A stretch of 24,022 nt of DNA from an uncultured Prevotella sp. GTDB lineage: Bacteria > Bacteroidota > Bacteroidia > Bacteroidales > Bacteroidaceae. The notes beneath the pieces are model-generated. The model saw only the letters and a program-made list of their open reading frames with translations, was not told the DNA's origin and ran no database searches. The stretch's first letter is position 1. The number at the start of each line of letters is the position of its first letter. Location of the stretch: contig CAJKDU010000037.1 of assembly GCA_905198745.1 (NCBI GenBank), positions 1-24,022 of the forward strand, written 5' to 3'. This document shows, one piece after another, positions 1 to 8,411 of this stretch. The position numbers and the translations under genes are program-made.

Positions 1-91
1 TACTCATTTTCCGTGATATACGGAAATACTCAAAGCCTTTTTTATGTGCTTTTTTCCACGCTCATTCTAAATCCGAAACTTGAGCTGATAA
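1..91. other. Left-edge intergenic stretch with a short hairpin
   Basis: This is the sequence downstream of the asparaginase gene at the window edge. A perfect 7-bp dyad, TTTCCGT at 8-14 and ACGGAAA at 20-26 with a 5-nt loop, is visible. No T-run follows it in the direction of the asparaginase gene, so it is not a convincing terminator for that gene. Two T-runs lie near 38-56 on the plus strand. No gene is supported here. Confidence 0.4.
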
Positions 92-1159
92 TCAACCAAT
101 AATAGATACGTAGGTTGAAGGGATGGATATCTCGCCTGCCAATGAGCGAGCCATGGCATTTCTGATTTGTCGGGGATCGGTGTATACGGCCTGCAAGTAC
201 ATCAGTTTGGTGACAGCACTCTCCACGGTGCTGTCGTATCCGCTCAGCACACCGGCATCTTTCAGTTGGTAGCCCGTGTCGTAGCGGTCCATCACCACTG
301 TGCCACGTATGCACTGGCTGATATTCACGACAGTCACCCCACGTAGGGTGGCCTCTTTCAGAATGCGCTTCAGCCAGGGACTCTGCGGCGCATTGCCACT
401 GCCAAATGAACGCATTACGATGGAACGGAGTTCGGGCGCATCGAGCACGTGGCGGATAATATCGTCCTGTATGCCGGGAAAAAGAGAGAACACCACTACG
501 TTGGGGTCGAGGGCGAAGTGGGGAATCATGGGCCGCGTGAAATCTGGCGTGAGTATGTGGTGGTCGCTATAGCGGATGTCCACGCCAGCCTGGCCAAGGT
601 CGGGATAGTTGAAACTGGAGAAGGCTTCGAAACCGTCGGCATTCTGCTTGGTGCTGCGGTTGCCGCGCAACAGCCTGCCGCTGAAGTAAATGCACACTTC
701 TGGCACATGAGGCGTGCCGTCGGCCTTGTAGTCGGAGGCAATCTCGATGCTGGTGATGAGATTTTCCTTGCCGTCGGTACGTAGCTGGCCTATGGGCAAC
801 TGGCTGCCGGTTAGGATGACCGGCTTGGTCAGGTTTTCGAGCATGAAGGAGAGGGCTGACGCCGTGTAGGCCATAGTGTCGGTGCCGTGGAGGATGACAA
901 ACCCGTCGTAAAGGTCGTAGCGGTCGGCAATGATGCGCACCAGTTGCGCCCATAGACGGGGCGTCATGTCGCTGGAGTCGATGATGGGGTTGAACTGGTA
1001 GGATTCTACGCCTGTGGAAAGCTGCTTGAATTCGGGAAGTCTGCTGATGAGATGGTTGAAATCGAGGGGCTCCAGAGCTCCCGTGTGCGGATTGCACCCC
1101 ATACCGATGGTTCCTCCGGTATAGATGAGCAAAACCTTTCCTGTGCGTTGATTCTTCAT
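92..1159 (-). CDS. ansA: Type I L-asparaginase (cytoplasmic)
   Basis: The 355-residue protein hydrolyses L-asparagine to aspartate and ammonia. The N-terminus carries the first asparaginase signature, YTGGTIGM at residues 13-20, with T14 as the expected nucleophile. The second signature, HGTDTMAYTAS, starts at residue 91, and T93 and D94 are the expected catalytic pair. DSSDMTP at 61-67 fits the substrate-binding loop. There is no signal peptide, and length and start match the cytoplasmic E. coli AnsA type rather than the periplasmic AnsB type. The ATG at 1157-1159 is preceded by AT-rich sequence without a Shine-Dalgarno, and the gene ends in TGA. It diverges from uxaC and has its own good Bacteroidetes promoter at 1211-1241. 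No operon partner is visible downstream before the window edge. Confidence 0.95.
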   Translation of the reverse strand: MKNQRTGKVLLIYTGGTIGMGCNPHTGALEPLDFNHLISRLPEFKQLSTGVESYQFNPIIDSSDMTPRLWAQLVRIIADRYDLYDGFVILHGTDTMAYTASALSFMLENLTKPVILTGSQLPIGQLRTDGKENLITSIEIASDYKADGTPHVPEVCIYFSGRLLRGNRSTKQNADGFEAFSSFNYPDLGQAGVDIRYSDHHILTPDFTRPMIPHFALDPNVVVFSLFPGIQDDIIRHVLDAPELRSIVMRSFGSGNAPQSPWLKRILKEATLRGVTVVNISQCIRGTVVMDRYDTGYQLKDAGVLSGYDSTVESAVTKLMYLQAVYTDPRQIRNAMARSLAGEISIPSTYVSIIG

Positions 1160-1210
1160 GTTGTGTGCTTTTTAATGAATGTACGACATCGTTTGCGTAA
1201 AAAAGTTTTG

Positions 1211-1241
1211 CAAATATAGTTTAAAAATCCGTGAATACAAA
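1211..1241 (-). promoter_or_regulatory. Bacteroidetes-type promoter for ansA
   Basis: On the minus strand, TTTG at 1241-1238 is followed after exactly 19 bp by TATATTTG at 1218-1211. This is a full match to the Bacteroidetes sigma-ABfr pattern (TTTG, 19-21 bp, TAnnTTTG). It lies about 50 bp upstream of the ansA start codon. Its upstream half overlaps the region where a -33 element for the divergent uxaC gene would lie. Confidence 0.8.
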
Positions 1242-1251
1242 AAAAATAATG

Positions 1252-1259
1252 TACTTTTG
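1252..1259 (+). promoter_or_regulatory. Candidate -7 element for uxaC
   Basis: TACTTTTG matches the Bacteroidetes -7 consensus TAnnTTTG, 58 bp before the uxaC ATG. No TTTG is present 19-21 bp upstream, so the promoter may be weak or activator dependent. That would suit a uronate-catabolic gene, but this is inference. A small perfect dyad, TCTTA GGA TAAGA at 1272-1284, lies just after the expected transcription start and could be a regulator site. Confidence 0.5.
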
Positions 1260-1317
1260 CATTTGCAATAATCTTAGGATAAGACAATATTAAATAACTC
1301 TTAAAACAAAAAATAAG

Positions 1318-2721
1318 ATGAAACAATTTATGGACGAAAACTTCCTGCTTGAAACCAAGACTGCGCAGGACCTTTTCCACAATCATGCGGCCAAGATGCC
1401 TATCATCGACTATCATTGTCACCTCATTCCCGAGATGGTAGCCAACGACCACAAATTCAAGAGCATTACAGAACTTTGGCTAGGCGGCGACCACTATAAG
1501 TGGCGTGCCATGCGTACTAACGGTGTAGACGAGAAGTACTGCACAGGCAAGGATACCACCGACTGGGAAAAGTTTGAGAAATGGGCAGAAACAGTGCCCT
1601 ATACTTTCCGTAACCCTCTCTACCACTGGACACACCTCGAGCTGAAGACTGCCTTCGGAATCGACAAGCAGTTGAGCCCCAAGACAGCCCGCGAAATCTA
1701 TGACGAGTGTAACGCAAAACTTCAGTTGCCCGAATACACAGCCCGTGGATTCATGCGCCGTTATAACGTGGAATGCGTGTGCACGACAGACGATCCTATC
1801 GACGATCTCCGCTATCACAAGCAGACGCGCGAGAGTGGTTTCGAAATCAAGATGATACCTGCATGGCGTCCTGACAAGGCCATGAACATAGAGAAGCCTG
1901 ATTTCGCAGACTACGTGAACAAGCTTGGCGAGGTGGCTGGCGTTGACATCAACAAGTTCCAGGATATGGTAGATGCCCTCCAGAAGCGTCACGACTTCTT
2001 CCATGAGAATGGTTGCCGTCTTTCAGACCACGGCATCGAGGAATTCTATGACGAGCCTTACACAGACTCTCAGATTGAGACCATCTTCGAGAAAGCCATG
2101 CGCGGTCAGCAGCTCTCCAACGACGAGGTGCGCAAGTACAAGCACTGCATCCTCACCATCATGGCAGAGCAGGACTATGCCAGCGACTGGACACAGCAGT
2201 ATCACTATGGTGCTATCCGCGACAACAACAGCTTGATGTATGACCAGCTCGGTCCTGACACAGGCTTCGATTCTATCGGCGAGTTTACCACAGCACGTGC
2301 CATGAGCCACTTCCTCAACCATTTGAATGCTGAGCACAAGCTCACACGTACTATCCTCTACTGTCTGAATCCATGTGCCAACGAGGTTATCGCCACTATG
2401 CTTGGCAACTTCCAGGATGGTTCTTGCCCAGGCAAGATCCAGTTTGGTTCAGGCTGGTGGTTCAACGATCAGCTTGACGGCATGACACGTCAGATGAATG
2501 CACTCTCAGTGCTCGGCTTGCTCTCACGCTTTGTGGGTATGCTCACCGACTCACGTTCATTCCTCAGCTATCCTCGTCATGAGTATTTCCGCCGCTTGCT
2601 CTGCAACCTGCTTGGCAACGACGTGGAGAAAGGCTTGCTGCCCAACGATCAGGAATCACTCGCCCGTATGGTGGAAGACATCAGCTACAACAACGCACGC
2701 AACTATTTCAAGTTCTATTAA
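1318..2721 (+). CDS. uxaC: Uronate (glucuronate/galacturonate) isomerase
   Basis: The 467-residue protein isomerises D-glucuronate to D-fructuronate and D-galacturonate to D-tagaturonate, the first cytoplasmic step of hexuronate catabolism. It aligns with E. coli UxaC (about 470 residues) over its whole length. Visible marks are DYHCHLIPE with metal ligands H33 and H35, GDHYKWRAMRTNGV, TTDDPIDDL, the FGSGWWFND segment, and MLTDSRSFLSYPRHEYFRR near the C-terminus with the expected catalytic D411. It belongs to the amidohydrolase superfamily with a TIM-barrel fold. The start ATG at 1318 gives the family's usual N-terminus (MxxFMxENFLL). The gene stands alone, divergent from ansA and closed by the hairpin at 2747-2783. 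It could process uronic acids released by the pectin operon further downstream. Confidence 0.97.
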   Translation: MKQFMDENFLLETKTAQDLFHNHAAKMPIIDYHCHLIPEMVANDHKFKSITELWLGGDHYKWRAMRTNGVDEKYCTGKDTTDWEKFEKWAETVPYTFRNPLYHWTHLELKTAFGIDKQLSPKTAREIYDECNAKLQLPEYTARGFMRRYNVECVCTTDDPIDDLRYHKQTRESGFEIKMIPAWRPDKAMNIEKPDFADYVNKLGEVAGVDINKFQDMVDALQKRHDFFHENGCRLSDHGIEEFYDEPYTDSQIETIFEKAMRGQQLSNDEVRKYKHCILTIMAEQDYASDWTQQYHYGAIRDNNSLMYDQLGPDTGFDSIGEFTTARAMSHFLNHLNAEHKLTRTILYCLNPCANEVIATMLGNFQDGSCPGKIQFGSGWWFNDQLDGMTRQMNALSVLGLLSRFVGMLTDSRSFLSYPRHEYFRRLLCNLLGNDVEKGLLPNDQESLARMVEDISYNNARNYFKFY

Positions 2722-2746
2722 TACAAATTGTAGTCGAAACACAAGC

Positions 2747-2783
2747 ATATCCCCGTTCGCTCTGCGGACGGGGATATCTTTTT
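2747..2783 (+). terminator. Rho-independent terminator of uxaC
   Basis: ATATCCCCGTTCG at 2747-2759 pairs with CGGACGGGGATAT at 2765-2777 (one G-T wobble, 5-nt loop). A run of five T at 2779-2783 follows. It lies 25 bp after the uxaC stop. Confidence 0.92.
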
Positions 2784-2990
2784 CAGGTCCGTTCGGGATT
2801 GAGACCGATGGTTGCTGTCTCAAACTCCGGATACATGCATAAACGGGCAGAACGTCCAGCATACACTTGGTCTAAGGCCAGCTAAGCGAACCTTTTTGTG
2901 ACCAGGTGAATGGCTGAACGCGTCTTTCCGCGTGCCACACGCGAGGCTTGACCTTGTGCTCTTGTCGCCTTGCCGGATGATTCTCTCTCT
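2784..2990. other. Intergenic stretch without recognised gene
   Basis: This follows the uxaC terminator and precedes repeat copy A. No open frame with coding character is visible. Around 2918-2945 there are short CG-rich complementary pieces (GCGTC, CCGCGTG, CACGCG) that could fold. No promoter of Bacteroidetes type was recognised. Confidence 0.4.
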
Positions 2991-3029
2991 CGCGCGCACG
3001 CGCAGGAAAAGTTTTTCGTTTTTTCACCA

Positions 3030-3287
3030 CTATCTATCACTTTTCTTGATATCTGACAATATTCTGTTGAGAATGAGTGGAATAGATGGAGTGATAGATG
3101 CGTGATAGATGGCTAAACATCTATCACTATCTATCACTGATTCGTCATTGGGCAAGTTTAAGAGGATGGTACTAAAGTAAGTCCTGCAGTTTGGGCAATC
3201 AATGCTCACTGCCAGGGTAATGCTTTCCAAAACAAGAGGGCCAAGTGTAAGTCTGCCATTTGCCCCTCGTAAGTCTGCCATTAGCAC
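3030..3287 (-). other. 85-codon open frame inside repeat copy A (doubtful gene)
   Basis: The frame starts at the ATG at 3287 and ends SDIKKSDR followed by a stop. It covers almost the whole repeat. The corresponding frame in copy B keeps the last 36 codons without an indel (DRCL.IYH.SITP... SDIKKSDR stop) but is broken upstream by several stops. Differences between the copies fall at first and third codon positions about equally, so selection for protein is not shown. No domain, signal peptide or promoter was recognised. It is kept as a note on the repeat, not as a confident gene. Confidence 0.15.
3091..3137. repeat. Nested TGATAGATG hairpin in repeat copy A
   Basis: GTGATAGATG at 3102-3111 pairs perfectly with CATCTATCAC at 3118-3127 around a 6-nt loop. 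GTGATAGAT at 3091-3099 pairs with ATCTATCAC at 3129-3137 outside it, with a small internal loop. The result is a stem of 19 base pairs. The same design occurs at 12101-12146. Confidence 0.85.
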
Positions 3288-3290
3288 ACG

Positions 3291-3417
3291 GCAAACGGGT
3301 GACTTGATGGCTGAATTCAGGGTCGAAAGTGATTTGCGTTGATTTAGACAACGCTACATCAGGTATTGTTCCAATTTGCGGAAGAGCCTTGTTTTTTATA
3401 TAAATAATGGGTAAAGA
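3291..3417. other. Upstream region of glmS
   Basis: This lies between repeat copy A and the glmS promoter. A perfect 6-bp dyad, GCGTTG at 3336-3341 and CAACGC at 3349-3354 with a 7-nt spacer, lies about 64 bp upstream of the glmS -33 element. It could be an operator, though a dyad this short may be chance. Nothing else was recognised. Confidence 0.3.
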
Positions 3418-3449
3418 TTTGGAAATGTCGAAAAATAGCCGTATTTTTG
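3418..3449 (+). promoter_or_regulatory. Bacteroidetes-type promoter for the glmS-purF-carAB operon
   Basis: TTTG at 3418-3421 and TATTTTTG at 3442-3449 are separated by 20 bp, a full match to the Bacteroidetes consensus. Transcription is expected to start near 3456, giving a leader of about 70 nt before the glmS ATG at 3528. The leader contains an earlier ATG at 3472 that opens a 23-codon frame overlapping the glmS start. Confidence 0.85.
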
Positions 3450-3527
3450 CAGAGTTTAAAGTTATTGTAACATGGAGGGCGTGACCGCACTCCCCAGTTG
3501 TGTTGTAAAAAGCTCATTCTATTTTAT

Positions 3528-5375
3528 ATGTGTGGAATCGTAGGATACTTAGGAAATGAACAGGCTTATCCTGTTCTTATCAAAGGACTTAAACGTTTGG
3601 AATACCGTGGCTATGACAGTGCCGGTGTGGCAATGATCAATGACAATGGTGACCTGAACGTCTATAAGACTAAAGGAAAGGTGGCCGACTTGGAACACTA
3701 TTGTGAAGACAAAAATGTCAGTGGCACCATCGGCATCGCCCATACACGTTGGGCTACTCACGGAGCTCCCTCATCGGTCAATGCACATCCTCATTACTCG
3801 CAGAGCAGAAATCTGGCTATCATTCATAACGGCATCATCGAAAACTATGCCGAACTCAAGAAGCAACTTATAGAAAAGGGCATGACTTTCAAGTCGGATA
3901 CAGATACGGAAGTGCTTGTCCAACTCATAGAATACATTCAGGTGAAGAAAAACCTGGACACGCTCACTGCCGTCCAGTTGGCCCTTCACCAGGTCATCGG
4001 TGCCTATGCCATCGCCCTTCTCGACAAGCGTGAACCCGGGCAAATTATTGCCGCACGCAAGCAAAGCCCGCTGGTAGTGGGCATTGGCAAGCATGGCGAC
4101 TTCTATCTCGGTTCCGATGCCACTCCAATAGTGGAATACACCGACAAGGTTGTCTACCTGGAAGACGGCAACATCGCCGTGCTTCGCCGTGGTGAAGACC
4201 TCAAGGTGGTGAACATTCAGAACGTGAAACTGAATCCCGAGGTGAAGACCGTTGATCTGAACCTCGGTCAGATAGAAAAGGGCGGCTACCCGCACTTCAT
4301 GCTCAAGGAAATATTTGAGCAGCCCCAGTGTATCGCCACCTGTATGCGCGGTCGCATCATTCAGGATGCCAAGCAGGTGGTGCTGAGTGCCGTGATCGAC
4401 TATCGCCGGCAGTTGCTCAACGCCAAGCGCTTCATCATCGTGGCTTGCGGCACCTCGTGGCATGCCGGCCTGATAGGCAAGCAGTTACTGGAGAACTTCT
4501 GCCGCATACCGGTAGAAGTGGAGTATGCCTCAGAATTCCGCTATCGCAATCCTGTCATCAACTCTGACGACGTGCTGATTGCCATCTCGCAGAGTGGCGA
4601 GACCGCCGACACGCTTGCCGCCATAGAACTGGCCAAGAAGTCGGGCGCCTTTGTCTACGGCATTTGCAACGTGGTGGGCTCCAGCATTGCCCGTGCCACG
4701 GACACCGGTTCCTACATCCACGTGGGACCTGAAATCGGCGTGGCCTCCACCAAGGCATTTACCGGCCAGGTGACCGTGCTGACCATGCTTGCCCTTGCAT
4801 TGGGCAAGGCCAAGGGCACACTGTCCCAGACGGAATATGAACAAATCGTGACAGAACTGGGCACCATTCCCGAGAAGATGAAGGAAGTGCTCAATCTCAA
4901 CGATCAGATACAGACACTCTCGAAAATCTTCACCTATGCCCGCAACTTCCTGTACCTGGGACGCGGCTTTGCCTATCCCGTGGCGCTCGAAGGAGCATTG
5001 AAGCTCAAGGAAATCAGCTACATCCATGCCGAGGGCTATCCTGCGGCAGAGATGAAGCACGGACCTATCGCCCTTATCGACTCAGACATGCCGGTGGTAG
5101 TCATTGCCACCCATAACGCCATGTATGAGAAGGTGCTGAGCAACATACAGGAAGTGAAAGCACGGCAGGGCAGGGTCATAGCCATTGTCACCAAGGGCGA
5201 CAAAACCATCAGCCATGTGGCCGACGAAGTGCTCGAGATTCCGCAAGTGATGGAATGTCTCGAACCGTTGGTGTCGACCATTCCTTTGCAGCTCATGGCC
5301 TACCATATAGCCATCTGCAAGGGCAAGAACGTGGACCAGCCGCGAAACCTCGCCAAGTCGGTCACAGTAGAATAG
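3528..5375 (+). CDS. glmS: Glutamine-fructose-6-phosphate aminotransferase (isomerizing)
   Basis: GlmS makes glucosamine-6-phosphate from fructose-6-phosphate and glutamine, the entry to UDP-GlcNAc for peptidoglycan and LPS. I chose the ATG at 3528 because it gives MCGIVGYLG: removal of Met leaves the N-terminal Cys that is the class II amidotransferase nucleophile. A TTG in frame at 3498 would bury that Cys and is rejected. The protein has 615 residues (E. coli 609). The glutaminase domain covers about the first 225 residues (EYRGYDSAGVA, HTRWATHG, HNGIIENY). Two sugar-isomerase (SIS) domains follow, marked by ACGTSWHAG, SQSGETADT, EGYPAAEMKHGP and the conserved tail NLAKSVTVE. It is the first gene of the operon, 31 bp before the purF-like gene. 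No glmS ribozyme fold was recognised, and none is expected in this phylum. Confidence 0.97.
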   Translation: MCGIVGYLGNEQAYPVLIKGLKRLEYRGYDSAGVAMINDNGDLNVYKTKGKVADLEHYCEDKNVSGTIGIAHTRWATHGAPSSVNAHPHYSQSRNLAIIHNGIIENYAELKKQLIEKGMTFKSDTDTEVLVQLIEYIQVKKNLDTLTAVQLALHQVIGAYAIALLDKREPGQIIAARKQSPLVVGIGKHGDFYLGSDATPIVEYTDKVVYLEDGNIAVLRRGEDLKVVNIQNVKLNPEVKTVDLNLGQIEKGGYPHFMLKEIFEQPQCIATCMRGRIIQDAKQVVLSAVIDYRRQLLNAKRFIIVACGTSWHAGLIGKQLLENFCRIPVEVEYASEFRYRNPVINSDDVLIAISQSGETADTLAAIELAKKSGAFVYGICNVVGSSIARATDTGSYIHVGPEIGVASTKAFTGQVTVLTMLALALGKAKGTLSQTEYEQIVTELGTIPEKMKEVLNLNDQIQTLSKIFTYARNFLYLGRGFAYPVALEGALKLKEISYIHAEGYPAAEMKHGPIALIDSDMPVVVIATHNAMYEKVLSNIQEVKARQGRVIAIVTKGDKTISHVADEVLEIPQVMECLEPLVSTIPLQLMAYHIAICKGKNVDQPRNLAKSVTVE

Positions 5376-5406
5376 CACACAAACAACAAACAGATAAAGG
5401 ATAATA

Positions 5407-7293
5407 ATGGAACCATTGAAGCATGAATGTGGCGTGGCGCTCGTGAGGCTGCTCAAACCACTGGATTACTATCAGCGCAAGTACGGCACATGGATGTACG
5501 GCTTGAACAAACTCTATCTCATGATGGAGAAGCAACATAACCGTGGGCAGGAAGGCGCAGGCATGGCCTGTGTAAAGCTTGACACAGTTCCCGGAAACGA
5601 ATATATGTTCCGTGAGCGTGCCGAGGGCAAGGATGCCATCACTAAAATCTTCGGTACTGTGCAGTCGAACTATAAGGGTTTGACCGCAGAGCAACTTGCC
5701 GACGCCGACTTCGCTAAGAAGAATCTTCCTTTTGCTGGTGAAATGTATATGGGCCACCTTCGGTATTCCACTACCGGAAAGAGTGGCCTTTCTTATGTTC
5801 ATCCATTCCTGCGCCGCAACAACTGGCGCGCCAAGAATCTCTGCCTGTGCGGTAATTTCAACATGACCAACATCAATGAGATTTTCGACAAGATTACCAG
5901 TATGGGGCAGTGCCCGCGCATTTACAGCGACAGCTACATCACGCTCGAATATATGGGCCACAGGCTTGACCGTGAGGTGGAGCGGAACTTCAACGACGCA
6001 CAGGATTTGGGGCTCCAAGGTACGGACATTACCGACTATATAGACAGCCATGTTAAGATGAGCAATGTGCTCAAAACAACCATGACAGACTTTGACGGAG
6101 GCTATGTGATGTGCGGACTGACAGGCAGCGGAGAGATGTTCTCCATGCGCGATCCATGGGGCATACGTCCGGCGTTCTATTACAAAAACGATGAAATCGT
6201 GGTGCTCGCCAGCGAGCGCCCCGTGCTCCAGACCACCTTTGACCTCGACAAGGACGACATTCAGGAACTCAAGCCCGGTAACGCACTCCTCGTGAAACGC
6301 AACGGCGAGTGCTCCATTGAGGAAATCATACCGCAGCGCGGTGACCAGGCATGCAGCTTTGAACGCATCTATTTCAGCCGAGGTTCCGATACGGACATCT
6401 ACCGTGAACGCAAGAAATTGGGCTTCCAGCTGACAGACAACGTGCTCAAGGCTGTGGGCTATGACACGGAACACACGGTGTTCTCGTTCATTCCCAACAC
6501 GGCAGAAGTGGCTTTCTACGGATTGCTCGAGGGCTTCAAGACCTATATCAACGACGAAAAGGTGAAAGCCATTGAAAACCTGGGACGCATGCCTACGCAT
6601 GAAGAACTCGTGAAAATTCTCGACCGCTATGCCCGCAGCGAGAAGGTGGCGTGGAAAGACATCAAGTTGCGTACCTTCATCACGGAAGGTAACTCGCGCA
6701 ATGACCTCGCCTCACACGTATACGACATCACCTACGGCAGCGTTACTCCCCATGTAGACAACCTCGTCATCATCGACGACAGCATCGTGCGCGGCACTAC
6801 GCTCAAGGAAAGCATCCTCAAAATCCTCGACCGCCTGCATCCTAAGAAGATTGTAGTGGTGAGCAGCAGTCCGCAGATCCGCTATCCCGACTATTACGGC
6901 ATCGACATGCCTCGGTTGGAAGAGTTCTGCGTGTTCCGTGCCACCATCGAACTTATCCGCGAGCGCGGCATGTTCGACCTCGTGGAAGACACCTACCGCA
7001 GGTGCAAGGAGGAACTGAAGAAGCCTAAGGCAGAGATGAAAAACTGTGTACAGGCCATCTACAAGCCCTTCACGGTGGATGAAATCAACAAGAAGATTGT
7101 GGAGATGCTGCGTCCTGAGGGTATGACCACACCCGTGGAACTGGTCTACCAGTCAATAGAAGGACTTGAAACAGCCATTCCTCACAACAAGGGCAAGTGG
7201 TACTTCACGGGCGACTATCCCACACCGGGTGGCATGAAGCTCTGTAACCAGGCCTTCATCAACTACGTGGAGAAATACTACGACATGAAATAA
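5407..7293 (+). CDS. Long PurF-like amidophosphoribosyltransferase
   Basis: This 628-residue protein combines a class II glutaminase domain with a phosphoribosyltransferase domain, as in PurF, which makes 5-phosphoribosylamine from PRPP and glutamine at the start of purine synthesis. Visible marks are C8 in HECGVAL (a 7-residue propeptide would have to be removed), NRGQEGAGM at 45-53, GHLRYST with R119, DPWGIRP from 249, and the PRPP loop VIIDDSIVRGTT at 454-465. It is over 100 residues longer than E. coli PurF (505). The usual basic segment before the PRPP loop is replaced by NDLASHVYDITYG. The SPQIRYPDYYGID segment has Asp where iron-sulfur PurFs have a Cys ligand, so a cluster is unlikely. 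Bacteroidales often carry this long form besides a canonical PurF, hence no symbol is given. The real substrate could differ. It sits between glmS and carA. Confidence 0.8.
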   Translation: MEPLKHECGVALVRLLKPLDYYQRKYGTWMYGLNKLYLMMEKQHNRGQEGAGMACVKLDTVPGNEYMFRERAEGKDAITKIFGTVQSNYKGLTAEQLADADFAKKNLPFAGEMYMGHLRYSTTGKSGLSYVHPFLRRNNWRAKNLCLCGNFNMTNINEIFDKITSMGQCPRIYSDSYITLEYMGHRLDREVERNFNDAQDLGLQGTDITDYIDSHVKMSNVLKTTMTDFDGGYVMCGLTGSGEMFSMRDPWGIRPAFYYKNDEIVVLASERPVLQTTFDLDKDDIQELKPGNALLVKRNGECSIEEIIPQRGDQACSFERIYFSRGSDTDIYRERKKLGFQLTDNVLKAVGYDTEHTVFSFIPNTAEVAFYGLLEGFKTYINDEKVKAIENLGRMPTHEELVKILDRYARSEKVAWKDIKLRTFITEGNSRNDLASHVYDITYGSVTPHVDNLVIIDDSIVRGTTLKESILKILDRLHPKKIVVVSSSPQIRYPDYYGIDMPRLEEFCVFRATIELIRERGMFDLVEDTYRRCKEELKKPKAEMKNCVQAIYKPFTVDEINKKIVEMLRPEGMTTPVELVYQSIEGLETAIPHNKGKWYFTGDYPTPGGMKLCNQAFINYVEKYYDMK

Positions 7294-7325
7294 CCAACAA
7301 AAGATATACTCGAAACTATATAGAG

Positions 7326-8402
7326 ATGAGAAACGTAACATTAGTATTGGAAGACGGAACGAAATTTCACGGCAAGTCGTTTGGCTATGACCAACCGGTA
7401 GCCGGTGAGGTGGTGTTCAACACGGCCATGATGGGTTATCCGGAAAGCCTTACGGACCCCTCTTATGCGGGTCAGTTGATGACGCTAACCTATCCACTGG
7501 TGGGCAACTATGGTGTCCCACCGTTTACCATTGAACCCAACGGCATAGCCACGTTCATGGAGAGTGACAGGATTTATGCTTCGGCAATCATCGTGTCAGA
7601 CTACAGCGAGAATTATAGCCACTGGAACGCCGTGGAGAGTTTGGCAGACTGGCTCAAGCGCGAGAAAGTGCCCGGCATCACTGGCATCGACACGCGTGAA
7701 CTGACCAAGGTGCTCCGCGAGCATGGTGTGATGATGGGCAAGATTCTCTTTGATGATGAACCCGACAATGTGCCCCAGGCCAACTACGAGGGTGTGAACT
7801 TCGTGGACCAGGTGAGTTGCAAGGAAATCATCCGCTATAACGAAGGTGCCGGCAAAAAGGTGGTACTCGTGGACTGTGGCGTGAAAAACAATATCATTCG
7901 TTGTCTCATCAATCGTGGTGTCGAGGTGATTCGTGTACCGTGGAACTACGACTACACGGCAATGGACTTTGACGGACTCTTTCTGGCCAATGGTCCTGGC
8001 GACCCTGACATGTGCGAAGATGCCGTGAACATTATCCGCAAGCAGATGAGTCAGAGCAACAAACCTATATGTGGCATCTGCATGGGCAACCAGTTGCTCG
8101 CCAAGGCCGGCGGCGCCCAAATCTACAAACTGAAATATGGTCACCGTTCACACAACCAGCCGGTTCGCATGGTCGGCACTGACCACTGCTACATCACCAG
8201 TCAGAACCATGGCTATGCCGTGGATGCCCAGACTCTCGGCAGCGAATGGGAAGAGTTGTTTGTCAACATGAACGACGGTTCCAACGAGGGCATCAAGCAC
8301 AAGACCAACCCTTGGTTCTCCTCACAATTCCACCCAGAGGCTTGCTCCGGCCCTGTAGACACGGAGTTCATGTTCGATAAGTTCGTTGAAACATTAAAGT
8401 AA
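7326..8402 (+). CDS. carA: Carbamoyl-phosphate synthase small (glutaminase) subunit
   Basis: CarA hydrolyses glutamine and passes ammonia to CarB for carbamoyl phosphate, the precursor of pyrimidines and arginine. The 358-residue length is normal. The N-terminal half has the CPSase small-chain signature (TAMMGYPESLTDPSYAGQ, GNYGVPPF, GITGIDTRELTK). The C-terminal class I amidotransferase domain shows GICMGNQLL with nucleophile C252, and SQFHPEACSGP with H336 and E338 completing the triad. The usual GHQ after the nucleophile is GNQ here, which is not a catalytic position. It lies 32 bp after the purF-like gene and 9 bp before carB, so the genes are almost certainly cotranscribed. Confidence 0.97.
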   Translation: MRNVTLVLEDGTKFHGKSFGYDQPVAGEVVFNTAMMGYPESLTDPSYAGQLMTLTYPLVGNYGVPPFTIEPNGIATFMESDRIYASAIIVSDYSENYSHWNAVESLADWLKREKVPGITGIDTRELTKVLREHGVMMGKILFDDEPDNVPQANYEGVNFVDQVSCKEIIRYNEGAGKKVVLVDCGVKNNIIRCLINRGVEVIRVPWNYDYTAMDFDGLFLANGPGDPDMCEDAVNIIRKQMSQSNKPICGICMGNQLLAKAGGAQIYKLKYGHRSHNQPVRMVGTDHCYITSQNHGYAVDAQTLGSEWEELFVNMNDGSNEGIKHKTNPWFSSQFHPEACSGPVDTEFMFDKFVETLK

Positions 8403-8411
8403 TAGAAAAGA

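Larger units (their letters stand above)
2991..3290 (-). repeat. Composite intergenic repeat, copy A (inverted relative to copy B)
   Basis: Read on the minus strand, this region shares its order of parts with 11889-12249. First come 22-bp-period units containing AATGGCAGACTTA (plus-strand complements at 3270-3282 and 3248-3260). A diverged middle follows. Then comes a nested TGATAGATG hairpin (3091-3137), and finally a 49-bp stretch (2999-3047) identical to 12190-12238 in reverse complement. It ends in alternating CG/CA sequence at 2991-3003. Similarity is strong from about 2991 to 3150 and weaker beyond. No transposase, clear terminal inverted repeat or target duplication was seen. It is best described as a dispersed, possibly non-autonomous repeat of unknown type. 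Confidence 0.85.

Noticed and set aside
8..26. Terminator of ansA
   Set aside because: The 7-bp hairpin has no T-run on the minus-strand 3' side, so a terminator is not supported.
2991..3290. Insertion sequence remnant
   Set aside because: No transposase similarity, terminal inverted repeats or target duplication could be seen, so it is reported only as a repeat of unknown type.
3498..3527. Longer glmS start at TTG 3498
   Set aside because: It would place ten residues before MCGIVGY. GlmS needs the Cys at the mature N-terminus, so the ATG at 3528 is preferred.
3456..3527. glmS ribozyme or other riboswitch in the glmS leader
   Set aside because: The leader is only about 70 nt, no ribozyme core was recognised, and glmS ribozymes are known mainly from Firmicutes.
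5362..6600. 412-residue open frame on the minus strand
   Set aside because: It is antisense to the well-supported PurF-like gene, is His/Val rich without a recognisable domain, and follows from the codon use of the real gene.
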